A stretch of DNA of 64,000 nucleotides, from the NCBI GenBank assembly GCA_002150815.3, contig NDFF03000367.1:62001-126000 (forward strand), written 5' to 3'. This DNA is from Grammothele lineata (taxonomy: Eukaryota; Basidiomycota; Agaricomycetes; Polyporales; Polyporaceae). The notes beneath the pieces were generated by a model. It was not told where the DNA came from and searched no databases. It saw nothing but the letters and a program-made list of their open reading frames with translations. Positions 43,756 through 54,726 of the stretch are shown one piece after another (position 1 is the first letter of the stretch; each line of letters opens with the position of its first letter). Made by a program: the position numbers and the translations under genes.

Positions 43756-44880
43756 CTATTGACTGAGGGACAGAAACGATTCTAACGCGTCCTCCTCCCT
43801 GTCTGCACGAGATAACGATTCCGAGGGCATGAAACCGTACTCAGTAGCAGCCGCCAAGACTCCCTCTTGACCCAAAATCTCACGGATGGCGTATGTGTTG
43901 GCGAGATATAGATGAAGAGTGGAAATCAACTGCTGATGTACTGCATGATACTCCGTGCGAATGTGCTCCACCTTCTCTAATTCTTCAGGTGTGAGGCCCC
44001 CGAGGCCAGTTGGGACGATCGGCCTTTGCCCAGAGGTCGAAGGGGAGGCCCGTGCCTCTACTCCTGATAGACATGAGTATCGACCGTTTGTAGGAGTAGA
44101 CTAGATGCCAGAGGACAAAAATCGCGGTTAAGCGGCGGCTGCTAGAGGTAGGAAATGACTGCATCACCTGAGAGGAGGCATGCGGTTGCGGGTGGCTGAT
44201 AGTGGACGGCACACGCGCTGAAGCAGTACCTCTATCGGGTACCATTTCCCGTTGAAATGACACAGGAATCAGCCAACGGCGGCTGTAAGAACCGAGCCCT
44301 GCTCGAGGGCGATAGGTGGTGAAGATCGTGGCGAGCGCGCGCTGTCCTATGGATGGAAGTTCTTCCAGGCCGCATGAGAGGTATGTTGACCACAGACGAA
44401 GGTCCTCGCGTTCAATAGCTTGAACTCCAGTGGCGCTGAGAGACTGGACGTGATCTAGCATGAGAATGGCATCTGCAGCGGCTCCATGGTGTAGGAGAGT
44501 GCGCTTGGCCGCCATGTCAAGAAACATTTGGAGCAGCCGATCGACTGGCCATCCGGGCCTACCAGGTAGCCACTAGTTTGCAGTAATGAGATTGTGTTAC
44601 ACGGCTCAAAAGGTCATTCACATACCGTGGTAGCCAAAGACCCTAGGAGAAACGCGATGCGTCCCCACTGTGGCCGGTCCATAATGATGCCGTCTTGAGG
44701 AAGGGTGTTCAATAAAGCGCATATTAGCCATATCTGTGAACGTGCATTCTCTACATCGGTTCCACGGAAAGGCAAACTGTCTAGTAGCGTGGCGTCGATG
44801 TAAAGTGGCGGAGCGACGTGAGGAAGTGGCTGTGAAGGTTGGCCACTCCTCACTGCGTTGTTGGCGGGCGCAGGAAGCAT
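43756..44880 (-). CDS. Type A paralog 4 (A4), unknown function
   Basis: Exons 44880-44626, 44572-44168 and 44055-43756 join in phase (introns 53 and 112 bp) to give 319 aa, close to A2. The ATG at 44880 is the first true one. Family features: WGRIAFLLGSLATT before intron 1; then WLPGRPGWPVDRLLQMFLDMAAKRTLLHHGAAADAILMLDHVQSLS; LWSTYLSCGLEELPSIGQRAL; IPVSFQRE; and a C-terminal helix LHLYLANTYAIREIL. The second acceptor is the least certain splice site. Unlike A1-A3 it is not tail to tail with a B gene: B6 is upstream and B4 downstream on the same strand. Confidence 0.75.
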
Positions 44881-45001
44881 TTTCAAGTGAACCAGTAAGA
44901 CGAAAGCAAGGACGAAACGAGGACCTGAGCAGACTCAAAATAAGTGAAACTCCTGGGGACGGTAATGGGGAAAGCTGACTGTAGGTGCGAGTATAACGTG
45001 A

Positions 45002-45030
45002 GTGCGGGCTTAGCAAATGTAGGTGCGGGG
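45002..45030 (-). promoter_or_regulatory. CCCGCAC motifs upstream of A4
   Basis: On the A4 coding strand these read CCCCGCACCTAC (45030-45019) and GCCCGCAC (45009-45002), about 125-150 bp before the ATG. The first matches the A2 motif over eleven bases. Confidence 0.45.
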
Positions 45031-45281
45031 ATTTAGGTGGTGCGCGCGGAAGCCACGTGGCTTATATGCCGTAAGCACGGGATGGGCAAACGTGGGGCAC
45101 GTCTCAAAATGTAAGTATCAGCCTCCGAGTCTGTAGATGACGATGAAACTTAAAGACAACAATCGCGCGCACACAAGAACATTGATTCAACGCAAAAGCA
45201 GTTACAGGAAGTTTTGTGCATGTTAGACTGGTACATGCTCTTCAAGAGCGACAGAGAGAAGTGCGGTGCCACTGACCGGCA

Positions 45282-48200
45282 CTACGGCGGGGCTTGTGAT
45301 TGCCCCAGAGCGGCCGCCAAGTCCTCCAATGCTCGCAAGCTGCGCCGTAGCGAAAGTGGGCTAGACGTGGCCGACGCGTGCTCACCGCCTTCATCAACAG
45401 GAACACCCATATCCTGCCCTGTGATACCAGTTTCCTCATCGGCAAGCTGCAAGAGACGGGAGGCTAGGGCCTCTGCTTGGGCGAAAAGGTAGTCGCGGTG
45501 CTCCTGGGCGGTGTTAAGGCGTTGAACCCATTCGGGCTGGGACAAATCCGGGATAGGAGGAGGGGAACGTGTCCCAGACAAAGGTTTTAGGGTCCACGGA
45601 GGCAGGAACTCTGGGGAGGACGAGGCGCGTGGAGCAGAGTCGACCATGACCTCCTCGCGAGCAGACATCGCGTCATTGTTCTCTGACGTTCTATCCACAC
45701 GTACCACGGCACGTTGTGCAATGTAGAAGGTGGGTGGCGCTGACGGAACGTGCTCAAGTCGATCTAACGGCGTAAAGATCGAACGACGGCTGGGTTTCTG
45801 GCCGCGTGACGCGTTCTGCGATTTGGACGGAAGCGAGGCCTCCTCTCTGAGCTCTTCAACCAACGCATGGCGCGCTTCAGCGAGGGGAAACTTGAAGTGC
45901 GTCTCTTCTGGATTCCGCCCCGGAGGAAGAGCCTCGGCTTTGAGGAATGGCGGAACGAGGATGGTATCGTCGGGGGACAGGTAGACTGGTTCCCCATCGG
46001 CCATACATTGTAGTTGAAAACTTGCTAGTGCCTCGAAGCGCGCGCGATCTGAGCCCGAAAGACCTTCTCGAAAGAGAACCACGCTGCCGTTGTATTGGGC
46101 TTGTACGTCTCGTGTGGCTCCCTTGGCTGAGCGCGCGGTCAACACAACTGTGATGACGAAGAATAAAAGACGAACCTTTGAACGTGCCATCCAGGCTCAT
46201 GTTGTTCGTGACACATCTTTGAGACGCCTTGTGACACGCTTCACAAGTAAGAAGCTGGACGCCCTGAGTATTTTCACCACGGTTGCACCGTCCGGATACG
46301 CCTCCCCCGTAGCGACAGCGATCACACTTGACTCACGGTCAGAGACTAGACAAGGACGAAGGTAAATTGTCACATACCGGTATGTCAGTTCTGAAGGGAG
46401 CGCGTTTGCTGTCAATCCACGATGGGCCACGCTTTGTGGAAGGCTGTACTTGGCGACTCCTCGTTGGTCGATTGCGACTGCGGTTTGGACTGTTACTCTG
46501 CGTGGGCAAACTGATGCTGGGGCGAACTTGGTTTTCCTGAGCCTTTCTCTTCCTGCCCCTTGTTTGACGAGGTTGAATGTCGTCCAGACTGTTGCTTGGT
46601 GTGGGTCCTGTGGGGGCTTTGACGGGTGAGAGAGAGGCTGGGGCAGTGTCAGCGTCCTCCCCTTGGTGAGCCGCGGCATCCATCATGTCCAAATCGCCGT
46701 CGATAGGACGGAATTGTTCACTAGGGCCGCAGATATCATCAGAATTGAGAACGCCTGCACCATCAACAACACGAGGGTGGCCGGAAACTTGCGAACCACT
46801 TGGATCGCCGGCAATAGAGGGGCTGACCGCAACGGAGGAACGAACATTAAAGACGCCAAAGTGTAACTGAATCCGACCGGTCACAGGCGCACTGTTGGAA
46901 GAAGTCCCATTGTCAGTGGACAACTTCGCCTTTCTGACTCTCCTTATGACAATATCGTCCTCGCCCTCGTCGCCTTCATCTTTTTTCTTGTCATCCGGCT
47001 CCTCAGGGTCCGCAGACATCCTGTCGCCCGAAGACTCACGTTCGTAGTAGGAGTCGCTGTGGTGAAGGGACGGCCTGTAGAGACGACAAGGGCCTTCTCC
47101 TGAGCTGGCCTTGTCGCCGGAGTGCGATGACTTATCAGAGGATGGGGAGCCATGGGATGAGGAGTGCGAGCCGGAGGAGGAAGTGTCGCTGGAAGACGAA
47201 TAGGGAGATGGAGAGAATTCGCTATCCGAGTCGCTGGGGTGCATTTCTAAGACAGACCGGGAAGATAAAGGGGAACGCAACGGACTCGGCGTCATCATCG
47301 CCAGCTTGCGACGCTTAGGGGGGGTGGGAACACTGGGTGTAGTCTTCACTGGGGCCTGTACAGGCTGGTTTCTTCGATGCTCGTCTACAAACCCTACGTG
47401 TTTTGGAGGCTCAGCCTTTGTACGAGATTTGAAGGAGGCTGTTGTTTTAGGTGCAAAGGAAGGGGCTGGGACAGAGAGACTCGCGGATGTGGCATATGTC
47501 GCAGACACCGCAGGTTCTGCGGTGGTGGCGGGAGCGGGAGCAGCGGGGGAAGTAGGGCCAAAACTTTGGATGGCGTTATCCGGTGCAGGACCGTCAATAG
47601 TATCATCAACATCCATTGTGTCCTCGCTGCCAGGTGGGAAGGTAAAATGTGAGTGAGGGATGGCTGGGGCCTTGCCCTTGTCTGCGGCTGGTTTGGGGGA
47701 GTATGGGTTCTGAACGTCGTCACCATTGTTGCTGTTCTGGCAAGTAAACATAAGGTGAGTATACATAACAGTCATTGAACATTAAGACGGTATCACTCAC
47801 TTGTACGGGAGCGGGCAGCGAGAGCATGAGCTGCGTAGGCCCGGATGCGGGCATCGGAGGCGTAGGTGCGGGGGGCTGAAGCCCAAGCGCTAAATGGGGC
47901 ACCACTGGTGCGGGCTCCGAAGGCGCCAGTGCGGGCATTGCAATGTCCGGTGCGGGGTCGGAAGAAATTGCTATAGCAATGGAAGGAGGTGGCGATGGGG
48001 AGAAACTTGAGCGTGGAGATACGACCGGTCCGAAAGAAGAGATAAGATTGACGGCGGACTCGTATTCCAACGTAGCAGAAGCGAAAGAAACTAGACTCTC
48101 CGGGATACCGCTCTCGATGAGTAAGTTCCAGCCAAGGGCAGTAAGAAGTTTTGGGAGCCGGTTGTGATACCATTTGTAGTCGCATGGTCGCGCGTAAAAC

Positions 48201-48567
48201 TCAGCCCAAGCCTGCGCCTCCTTTTCTGTCACGGGTGCTTCGGGCTCGTTTGATGCTGCCACCACTCGCGTGAGATATGCAAGAAGGCAGTGCCTCTCGT
48301 CTACATCATCAGGCACAAGCTGGGCCAGATTTTGAGATAGATGATTCCGACAGCTCAAAATTTCCGACTTGTCATTCGGGTCAAGAGGGTTTTGCCACTG
48401 CCACTTCGTGGTTAAACACCGTCGTAAATATTGCCATAATTTTCACTCACCGTTCTGCTCCGTTCGCCAATCCCGGCGCATATTTTGAGAAGCTTGCGGT
48501 CAAGATCAGGTTGCATGACGTCCAAGCGGTTGAGTCGCTTGAGGAGCCATTCGTGAGGTTGTGACAT
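45282..48567 (-). CDS. Type B gene 6 (B6), large protein with six-cysteine cluster
   Basis: Five exons, 48567-48451, 48403-47801, 47736-46378, 46326-46176 and 46126-45282, join in phase at every intron (47-65 bp), giving 1,024 aa. Residues 1-39: helical leader. Residues 40-150: helical domain matching B1 (TEKEAQAWAEFYARP-x5-WYHNRLPKLL, IPESLVSF). Residues 160-690: Ser/Pro-rich disordered region with a GKRKA-type basic patch. Residues about 694-731: six cysteines, C-x2-C-x9-C-x13-C-x2-C-x6-C, close to the fungal Zn2Cys6 pattern but placed far from the N-terminus. The tail ends in a leucine-rich coiled coil (LRRSLRALEDLAAALG). A DNA- or nucleic-acid-binding regulator is possible, but the spacing is unusual and no target is known. 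The apparent signal peptide at 46190 is an artefact of reading through intron 4. Confidence 0.75.
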
Positions 48568-48632
48568 TGTAAACAGATTGATGCAGAGTGAGTATTGAGA
48601 AAAGCCGAACAGGTCTACGCATGCAGTGCGTC

Positions 48633-48641
48633 GGTGCGGGC
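48633..48641 (-). promoter_or_regulatory. CCCGCACC motif upstream of B6
   Basis: GCCCGCACC on the B6 strand, 66 bp before its ATG. Confidence 0.35.
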
Positions 48642-48756
48642 ACGCGTGTACATCACGTGATGTCTGGCAAGACACCAAAGCGCCCAAATGGTTGGCATTG
48701 ACTCGAGACTCGGCCTCCTCCGAGTCAAGTCGCGGAAGACCGAACACGGCAGGGAT

Positions 48757-48960
48757 TCCCGATTTTTGGGACGAAGAAAAACGGCTCAGCAACCGCGGCT
48801 CGAGGCAACATTTTCGGCGATATCCCTAAAACAAAGGAAATATCGCGGAAAACGAAACCCTTCAGTCGCCCTTTCATCGATTTTTCTGGTACACGTGACT
48901 TGTTGACGAAAAGGCTTCCTCGAGCCACCATTGTCCAGCGATTTTTCTTTGTCCGAAGGT
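48757..48960. mobile_element. Small MITE-like element
   Basis: About 40-bp imperfect inverted ends: one arm at 48765-48805 (TTGGGACGAAGAAAAACGGC...) and the other at 48911-48957 in reverse. A segment near 13508-13560 resembles one arm. No coding capacity; target duplication not defined. Confidence 0.5.
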
Positions 48961-49077
48961 GGCATAGTTGCGAGCATGAACTGGAGGTGTAAATGCGACG
49001 ACGCCCTAATGGCCTCACAGATGCCGGCTGCTACCGGGGCTTTTGCTACGGCGGACAGCATTGCAGCGGCGCCAGCA

Positions 49078-50485
49078 TTTCTTGGCCTGCAGCACTTTCC
49101 CAATGGCCGTAACTTCTCACAATGGACCGGTAATGATTCAAAGGCGTTAATGAAGGTGTGCTATGAGTTCTAGTACCAGTCGGAAACCGCTTTCTGACGC
49201 ATTTTGTAGGTCTTTCTGCCCGCCGCCGTGGGGTACGTGCCCAGTGAGATGGTGCAGTGCATTTCGGCCCTGTTAGACTTCTGCTATCTGGCACGATGCT
49301 CCGCGCACAACATTGCCAAACCGACATCATGCAACGCACACTGAAACGCTATTGCCAGCTTCAGACCGTATTCATCGATTTCGGAATTCGCCCGAACGGC
49401 TTCTTTCTTCCACGACAACACGCACCCACTCACTACATGTGCAGTATCCAGCTGTTCGGGTCTCCCAACGGTCTGTGTTCTTCCATCACACAGTCTAAGC
49501 ACATTATCATCGTTGTCAAGCGTCCGTGGCGTCGTTCCAGCCGACAGGAACCCCTCGGTCAGATGATCCGTACCATCGCCCGGCTTGCAAAGCTCACCGC
49601 CGCTCGTACCGAGTTTACTTGACGTCGAATGCTGCGGGGTGCCGTTATGGACCACGCGCTGCGTCAAGCTGCGCTTCAAGTGGGGCATGACCGGCAGGGC
49701 CTTGGAGAGGAGCAATTCCGCCACGAGACCGAGGCTGCTGCAGCCGAAGATCCCCAGCCGTCCGTGATGACTATTCGCCTTGGAAGTCGTCCCGTTACGT
49801 CTTCCATGCTCGCACATTCATATCTACTAATCCCATGCCCTACAGAGCACATCAGGTGACTAGATACACTCATGGAAGAACGCCAGACACCTTTTCAAAG
49901 GATGATTTGCGTCGTTTCATCCATGATCAACTCTATTCCGAAGACGACCTCGCGGCGGACATATCACTTCGCGAGTGTCCAGAAGTGCCTTCCCCGCTGC
50001 GCATCGATGTTTTCCATACCACCACAGCCACTTTTCACGCGCCGAGCGATGCTTGCGGACCCGGGGGCATGCATTGCAGATATATCTGCTGCCAGTCCGC
50101 ATTGGTTCCGTTAACGGCCGCGCTACGACACAGTTTACATACGAACGAATGAGACAGCTGTTGGTATGTGTTAGGGATGGCAGCGACTCGTGTACGTATC
50201 TTTACTTAGTTCGCCTTCGGACACGTACGTTACGACTGTGCTGTTGTAGAGTGGTTCGAGTTGAACGCTCGGAGATCGGCCTGTCGGACCTAGTGACAGG
50301 TGTGTGGGTTGTTAAACCCGGGATGCCTGATGGACACTATTGTCCGCGCCTGTCATCTAATGCCAGTTGATAACAAGACTGGTATTCCTATAAGGTTTCA
50401 TTACGGTGATTCATTACATGCTTTTCGTTGTTACTACATTAATTGGTTTATAGATTCAAATTACCCTCACAAAACTGTAGTATAG
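49078..50485 (+). pseudogene. 5'-truncated, frameshifted Plavaka transposase relic
   Basis: Fragments match the C-terminal half of the transposase at 21601-24844 in order: FLGLQHFPNGRNFSQWTGND (from 49078), a 50-bp intron, ISALLDFCYLAR, then FFLPRQHAPTHYM and LFGSPNGLCSSITQSKHI (49270-49622). A TGA ends that frame after ARTEFT. Later parts appear in other frames (FHAPSDACGPGGMHC near 50030; FHYGDSLHAF...YINWFID up to 50485). Several frameshifts and stops make it inactive. Sequence identity is moderate, so it is an older insertion of a related element, not a copy of the one at 18-25 kb. Confidence 0.8.
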
Positions 50486-50489
50486 CTGA

Positions 50490-51149
50490 ATGCTCAGTAT
50501 CGAGAGTTAGAGATCGCGCAAAGGACAATACTGCAACTACTGTCACTACTGTGGGAATTCCACCAGTACTCTCAGTACGGCAGCATCCCGCGGGTTTCCT
50601 GATCAGTGGCATATCTATTGTAGCGCCACATGACGTCTCTCTACGACCACCTGTCGAACGCCGCACACCCGAGGGGCTCTGCGTGTGCGCCCGACGAATG
50701 ACAACACAGCCCGGTATGATAATCCCGCCCTGCGTTTTGGACGACGAGGGAACATCATTGTTAAAAAACATATCGCCAACTCAACTGCCACACAACGTCT
50801 TCCCGAGGCCCTATGCAACAGCAGCAACGGCGATCTCCCAGCTACATGCAGTTCTTGGATACATATCCTTGATTGCGTCGCGTTCAAGCTGTCGAGACAA
50901 GGGCGCTACGCCGTCTAGATGCAGTCGCTCTATAATGACTTAGGTCCTTTCTTACACCATGGACGGCAGTTGAAGCGATGACACTCGCCCATACCCAAGT
51001 TATATGCACCTGCGATACGTTCACCAACTAGGGGACAGAGTTAGTCATCTCTTCAGTTGTTCTACCTGATGTAGGAACTCATGTTGGAGCTAGGGAGTAA
51101 AAAACAGATGTGCTCGGGAGTCTCCGGTGAGCTACGCGAAGCACGAGCC
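50490..51149. other. Spacer after the Plavaka relic
   Basis: Overlapping frames on both strands without support; no gene called. It may include the remaining 3' end of the relic. Confidence 0.35.
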
Positions 51150-51157
51150 TATATAAA
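51150..51157 (+). promoter_or_regulatory. TATA box before the PHD-like gene
   Basis: TATATAAA followed at once by a C/T-rich run (GTCCCTCCCCCTCTCC), a typical fungal core promoter. A short exon starting at the ATG at 51270 (MPIIIKGKAYEEVDIG) would follow. Confidence 0.55.
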
Positions 51158-51269
51158 GTCCCTCCCCCTCTCCGCGTTCTCGAAGCTACTTTCCCGTCAA
51201 TCTTACCTCAGAGCTCGTCAGCGTCAGACTAAAACTTAGCCAGTGTTAGCATAAGACTCTTGATCTCGA

Positions 51270-52737
51270 TGCCTATCATCATTAAAGGAAAAGCGTACGA
51301 GGAAGTCGACATAGGCATAGGTGTGTAGAAGACCTCCTGTTGCGACCTCTGCGGGGTGATCAAACTGAAGAAATTGTAGTGGCACAGCAGGGTCCGCTTT
51401 CTCACCTCCATTATCACGTCGTCAAGCCTGGTCTTCTGTAAGCGTTTTATTGCGAGTTCCAACACGACGGCCTTTACATTATGAACTTAATTTGAACATG
51501 CTGACAGGGTGGGAATTAGAATCAGGGTGGATGGGTGGCCAGACATAGAGTTCGCTCGCGTCGAGGCCATTTTAAAATCAAAGGATGATACTGTGCGGGC
51601 ACAATCTTTCCTCCCTCAACTCCTTTTTGATTGACCACTGTAAACCTCGGATGTCAACATTCTCAGATCTTGCGGCTGAAGCCATATGCCTTCGACGAAC
51701 TCGAGAGATACACCATCTGCCCCGAGCCTCCCGATGAAAATACAACATGGCTGAACGCTGCCAGATATACAACGGGCAGGAACGAGGTCATCCCCTGGAA
51801 CCTGATGAAGGGGCCTATATATGAGCCCATCGAAAAGATTTATTCAGTTATGGACGTGATTGATGTCGACCTTGGGAAGGGCCCAGGGGATATGCCGGCA
51901 ATGATTAAAGGGATGATGTACACTCGCGTGGGGCTCGAGTGCCAGATATACCACGACGAGTCGGGCGACCCAGCAGTGAGTAGTGCTCATGAAACCTTGC
52001 ATTTAAGTCCCCGGAAGGCGATTTTGACTCGACGTACGTAGACGACGTCCAAGAATCGGATAGTGATTTATCGCCCCTCATTGGTGGGCTCATTTGATTC
52101 AAGTTGACTTATCAGGCGTTACCTGGCAATCTGATACCTTTTTTCGCAGGATCCTCTGCGTAACCTCAAAATATGCGATGGCGCAGTGTGGACTAACCAC
52201 GCTTGCAAGACAGAGAACCACTGGAGGCCTGCCATGGACAACCTCCGGTGGTGTGGAGAATGCGAAATGTGGTGGCACCTGCCTTGCATCCGCGAATACT
52301 ATATCTGGAACCCAAGCAAAGACACTCGCAGCGACGATGACAAAGTTATGTGGCAGACGCTCTGGTATGCCCGCAAGAAACGAGATCTCATGCCGAGTGA
52401 AGAGGAGGCATTGTGGCAGATGATACTGACGACCCCGATTCAGCGTGGATACTATTGGACGCGTTACTACAAACGATCTAGAAAGGGCGAGGTGGACCAG
52501 AAGGTCCTCGAACTGACGTATCCACTCACATTCGAAATTCTCATCCAAAGAGCACACGAATGGAACACGACCCAAGGGACCCGACCCACGGATGTTTATA
52601 GGTTCCTCGTGGAGAACATAGACCCTAACGGGCTGTTGGAGAACTTCAAGGATATCTTGGTTAAGACATTCCTTATTGTAGCGAATGCAACCTCTGGGGC
52701 GTTTTGGCCGTGTCCTGAATGCGGGTTAGCAGTGTAG
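51270..52737 (+). CDS. PHD-like zinc-finger protein, possibly BAH-like
   Basis: The two best exons are 51667-51975 and 52150-52737 (stop). Upstream exon pieces are likely from 51270 (MPIIIKGKAYEEV), through about 51346-51430 and 51508-51620 (IRIRVDGWPDIEFARVEAIL), but their exact junctions are unresolved. The N-terminal half, with an IEFARVEAIL strand pattern, recalls BAH domains, which read chromatin proteins; this is a tentative reading. The second half has a clear C-x2-C-x4-H-x2-C motif (WCGECEMWWHLPC) preceded by two more cysteines, like a degenerate PHD finger, and ends with a C-x2-C (PCPEC). It sits between transposon relics and may itself be mobile or domesticated. A chromatin-reader role is inferred only from motif shape. 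Confidence 0.5.
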
Positions 52738-53133
52738 GGCCCGGGCTTTTATTTCCGCACACGCGACCATAGCCTCTCATGCGAGTCGTGTAGAGCAGAC
52801 AGCAGCATGACGGCGCAACTTGGCAATTTGCAATAACATGATTACTTATACGCTTATGAGTATTGAAGGTCGCTATATTCACATACAACTTCTTCATATG
52901 ACGTCGGTCCAGGCAGAGACATCTCAGCAGACGCCTCGCGGTGTGTAACTACTTATCCGATTCCTTGACTCCACGCATCATCTCCCCCAAAATCGAACGA
53001 TTGATACCGTACGGTAAATAGAATGAACAACCCCACAGGGTCAATTCACCGGCGTTGGCACGCACATGCGATGGCCACCGCCTCTGCGAACACTACGAGC
53101 GGCGCTAATGCAAATACATTGGAGCGGAAGCTA
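52738..53133. other. Spacer before hAT-like copy 2
   Basis: Nothing recognised beyond short chance frames. Confidence 0.4.
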
Positions 53134-53141
53134 TCCATGCT
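53134..53141 (+). repeat. Left target-site duplication (TCCATGCT)
   Basis: Exact 8-bp match to 54585-54592, directly abutting the element's terminal TAGGC. Eight-base duplications are the hAT superfamily hallmark. Confidence 0.85.
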
Positions 53142-54584
53142 TAGGCTTTAAGGGTCCAGTCCTAGGACCGGTCGAGGACCGGTTCTAGGACTGGGACTGG
53201 ACTGGTATGAGACCGGACCATCTCATGGTCTTGGACGGTCCAGTCCTGGCCATCGGTCCCGGTCCTCGAGAGTGGGAGGACCGGGACCGGTTTGTCAGGA
53301 CCGATCAGGACCGCCCGGGACTGGTCTTGCAGAGGTCGTCCAGTGTATGCTATCATCTCACATAATGAGTACGTGGATATGCGATTAGTTATTTCCGTGA
53401 CAGTGGAGAGGGCAGGATGAAGTTGGCGGATTGTGTCGCTGGCTGGAAGTTCGAAGTCGGAGCCGCGCAGTGTGTCCGACACCGTGCACGGACATAAGCA
53501 CTACTACAAACTGATAGCCACGTATGGGAAGGGCGCAAACGCGTTGCACCCGCGAGCACAACGTACCCGCGAAGCAAGTCGCGGCCGGTGCGGAAGGTCA
53601 CAGCGTGAGCGCAAGCGCGCTGCCGAAACTCGAAAGTCTCGCTGAGGAAAAGCACTATGGCTTGAACGTGTCGCTGGGCTGGGCGTGGCGCTCGCAGACG
53701 AGGCCGAAACGGTTGAGGCAGCTAATGAGCACGGGCGCATTAGCTATCTCTGCCGAGGATGAGAAAAATATATTACTTCTTAGACCGTCGCATGAAAATG
53801 GGTGTAGACACGGACTCGGAGGGGCCCGTCGAAGGCGCCTCAGAGATCGAGTCGATAATCGACGTGCCAGTGCGCCGCATCTAAAAGTCGTAAGCGCGAG
53901 TAGCTTTATGACAGAGTGTGCGGGCACCTAGAGCCAGCGCGCGCTCTTCCTGTGTTTGGTGCCAAGGGCGGAGACGGCGTGTTGGAGGATGGAGGGGTGC
54001 GCAGGAGGACACGGTAACTTGAAGCATAGACGACGGCACCGTCGAGCTGCGGCGCGCGTATAGCCTATGAGAGCCTGGGCGACGTCGACTTTGGTCGCGT
54101 GGAGGAGGATGGCGCATCGCGATGTCCGAGATGGACTAGGGACGGGGTCAGCTTGTACGTTGAGGGGACGTTCAAGTTGGTGTGATTGATGATATGTGCA
54201 CCGTGCGTTGACTTAACTTCGACTCATCCAACTTGAATTTTTCGCAACCTTTGCAATTTCGACTCAGCTGGGCAAATCCAAAACCGCCCCACACCTTGCC
54301 AGTGTGTATCTGTGAGGCTACAATACCAGGTCCGCCTGTGTTTCCTCGCGTGATGCTCCGTGGACCGGTGAAAGACCGGTCCTGCGCTGGTTCAGACCGG
54401 TCACAACTGGACCGTGAGCAAGACCGGTCCTGACCCTGGACCGGACCGCGGTCCTAAGCGGTCCTGGTCCTGTAGCAGTCCCGGTCCCGGTCCTGCCACA
54501 ATGGATCGGTCCTGTCCTCGGTCCCGGTCCCAGTCCTCGGATTTTGGGCTCAGGACCGGACCAGGACCGGACCCTTAAAGCCTA
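53142..54584. mobile_element. hAT-like non-autonomous element, copy 2
   Basis: A 1,443-bp unit with perfect 13-bp terminal repeats TAGGCTTTAAGGG / CCCTTAAAGCCTA and an exact 8-bp flanking duplication TCCATGCT. About 200 bp at each end consist of GGACCGGTCC-type palindromic words, strongly like copy 1 at 25162-27705. The interior shares sequence with copy 1 but has no transposase frame, so it would depend on an enzyme encoded elsewhere. Clean ends suggest it is younger or less rearranged than copy 1. Confidence 0.85.
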
Positions 54585-54592
54585 TCCATGCT
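54585..54592 (+). repeat. Right target-site duplication (TCCATGCT)
   Basis: Second copy of the 8-bp duplication, directly after the terminal CCTA of the hAT-like element. Confidence 0.85.
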
Positions 54593-54726
54593 CACCAATC
54601 TGCGTAGCAGCTATGGAAAGCGGCCTATCTATCAAAGTAATACTTGGAGGGTGGGATAGCAGGCATCGTGCCTAAAGAAAGTGAATGAAAGAATAGAATA
54701 TAACGTGTAGGATACAGAATGTACTA

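Noticed and set aside
45282..46190. A 302-codon frame with an apparent signal peptide
   Set aside because: The hydrophobic N-terminus is a read-through of a 49-bp intron; in-phase splicing makes this the last exon of the 1,024-aa B6 gene.
591..48567. A mating-type (homeodomain) locus
   Set aside because: Paired, fast-diverging genes suggested it, but I see no homeodomain WF-x-N-x-R motif, and the pairs converge rather than diverge.
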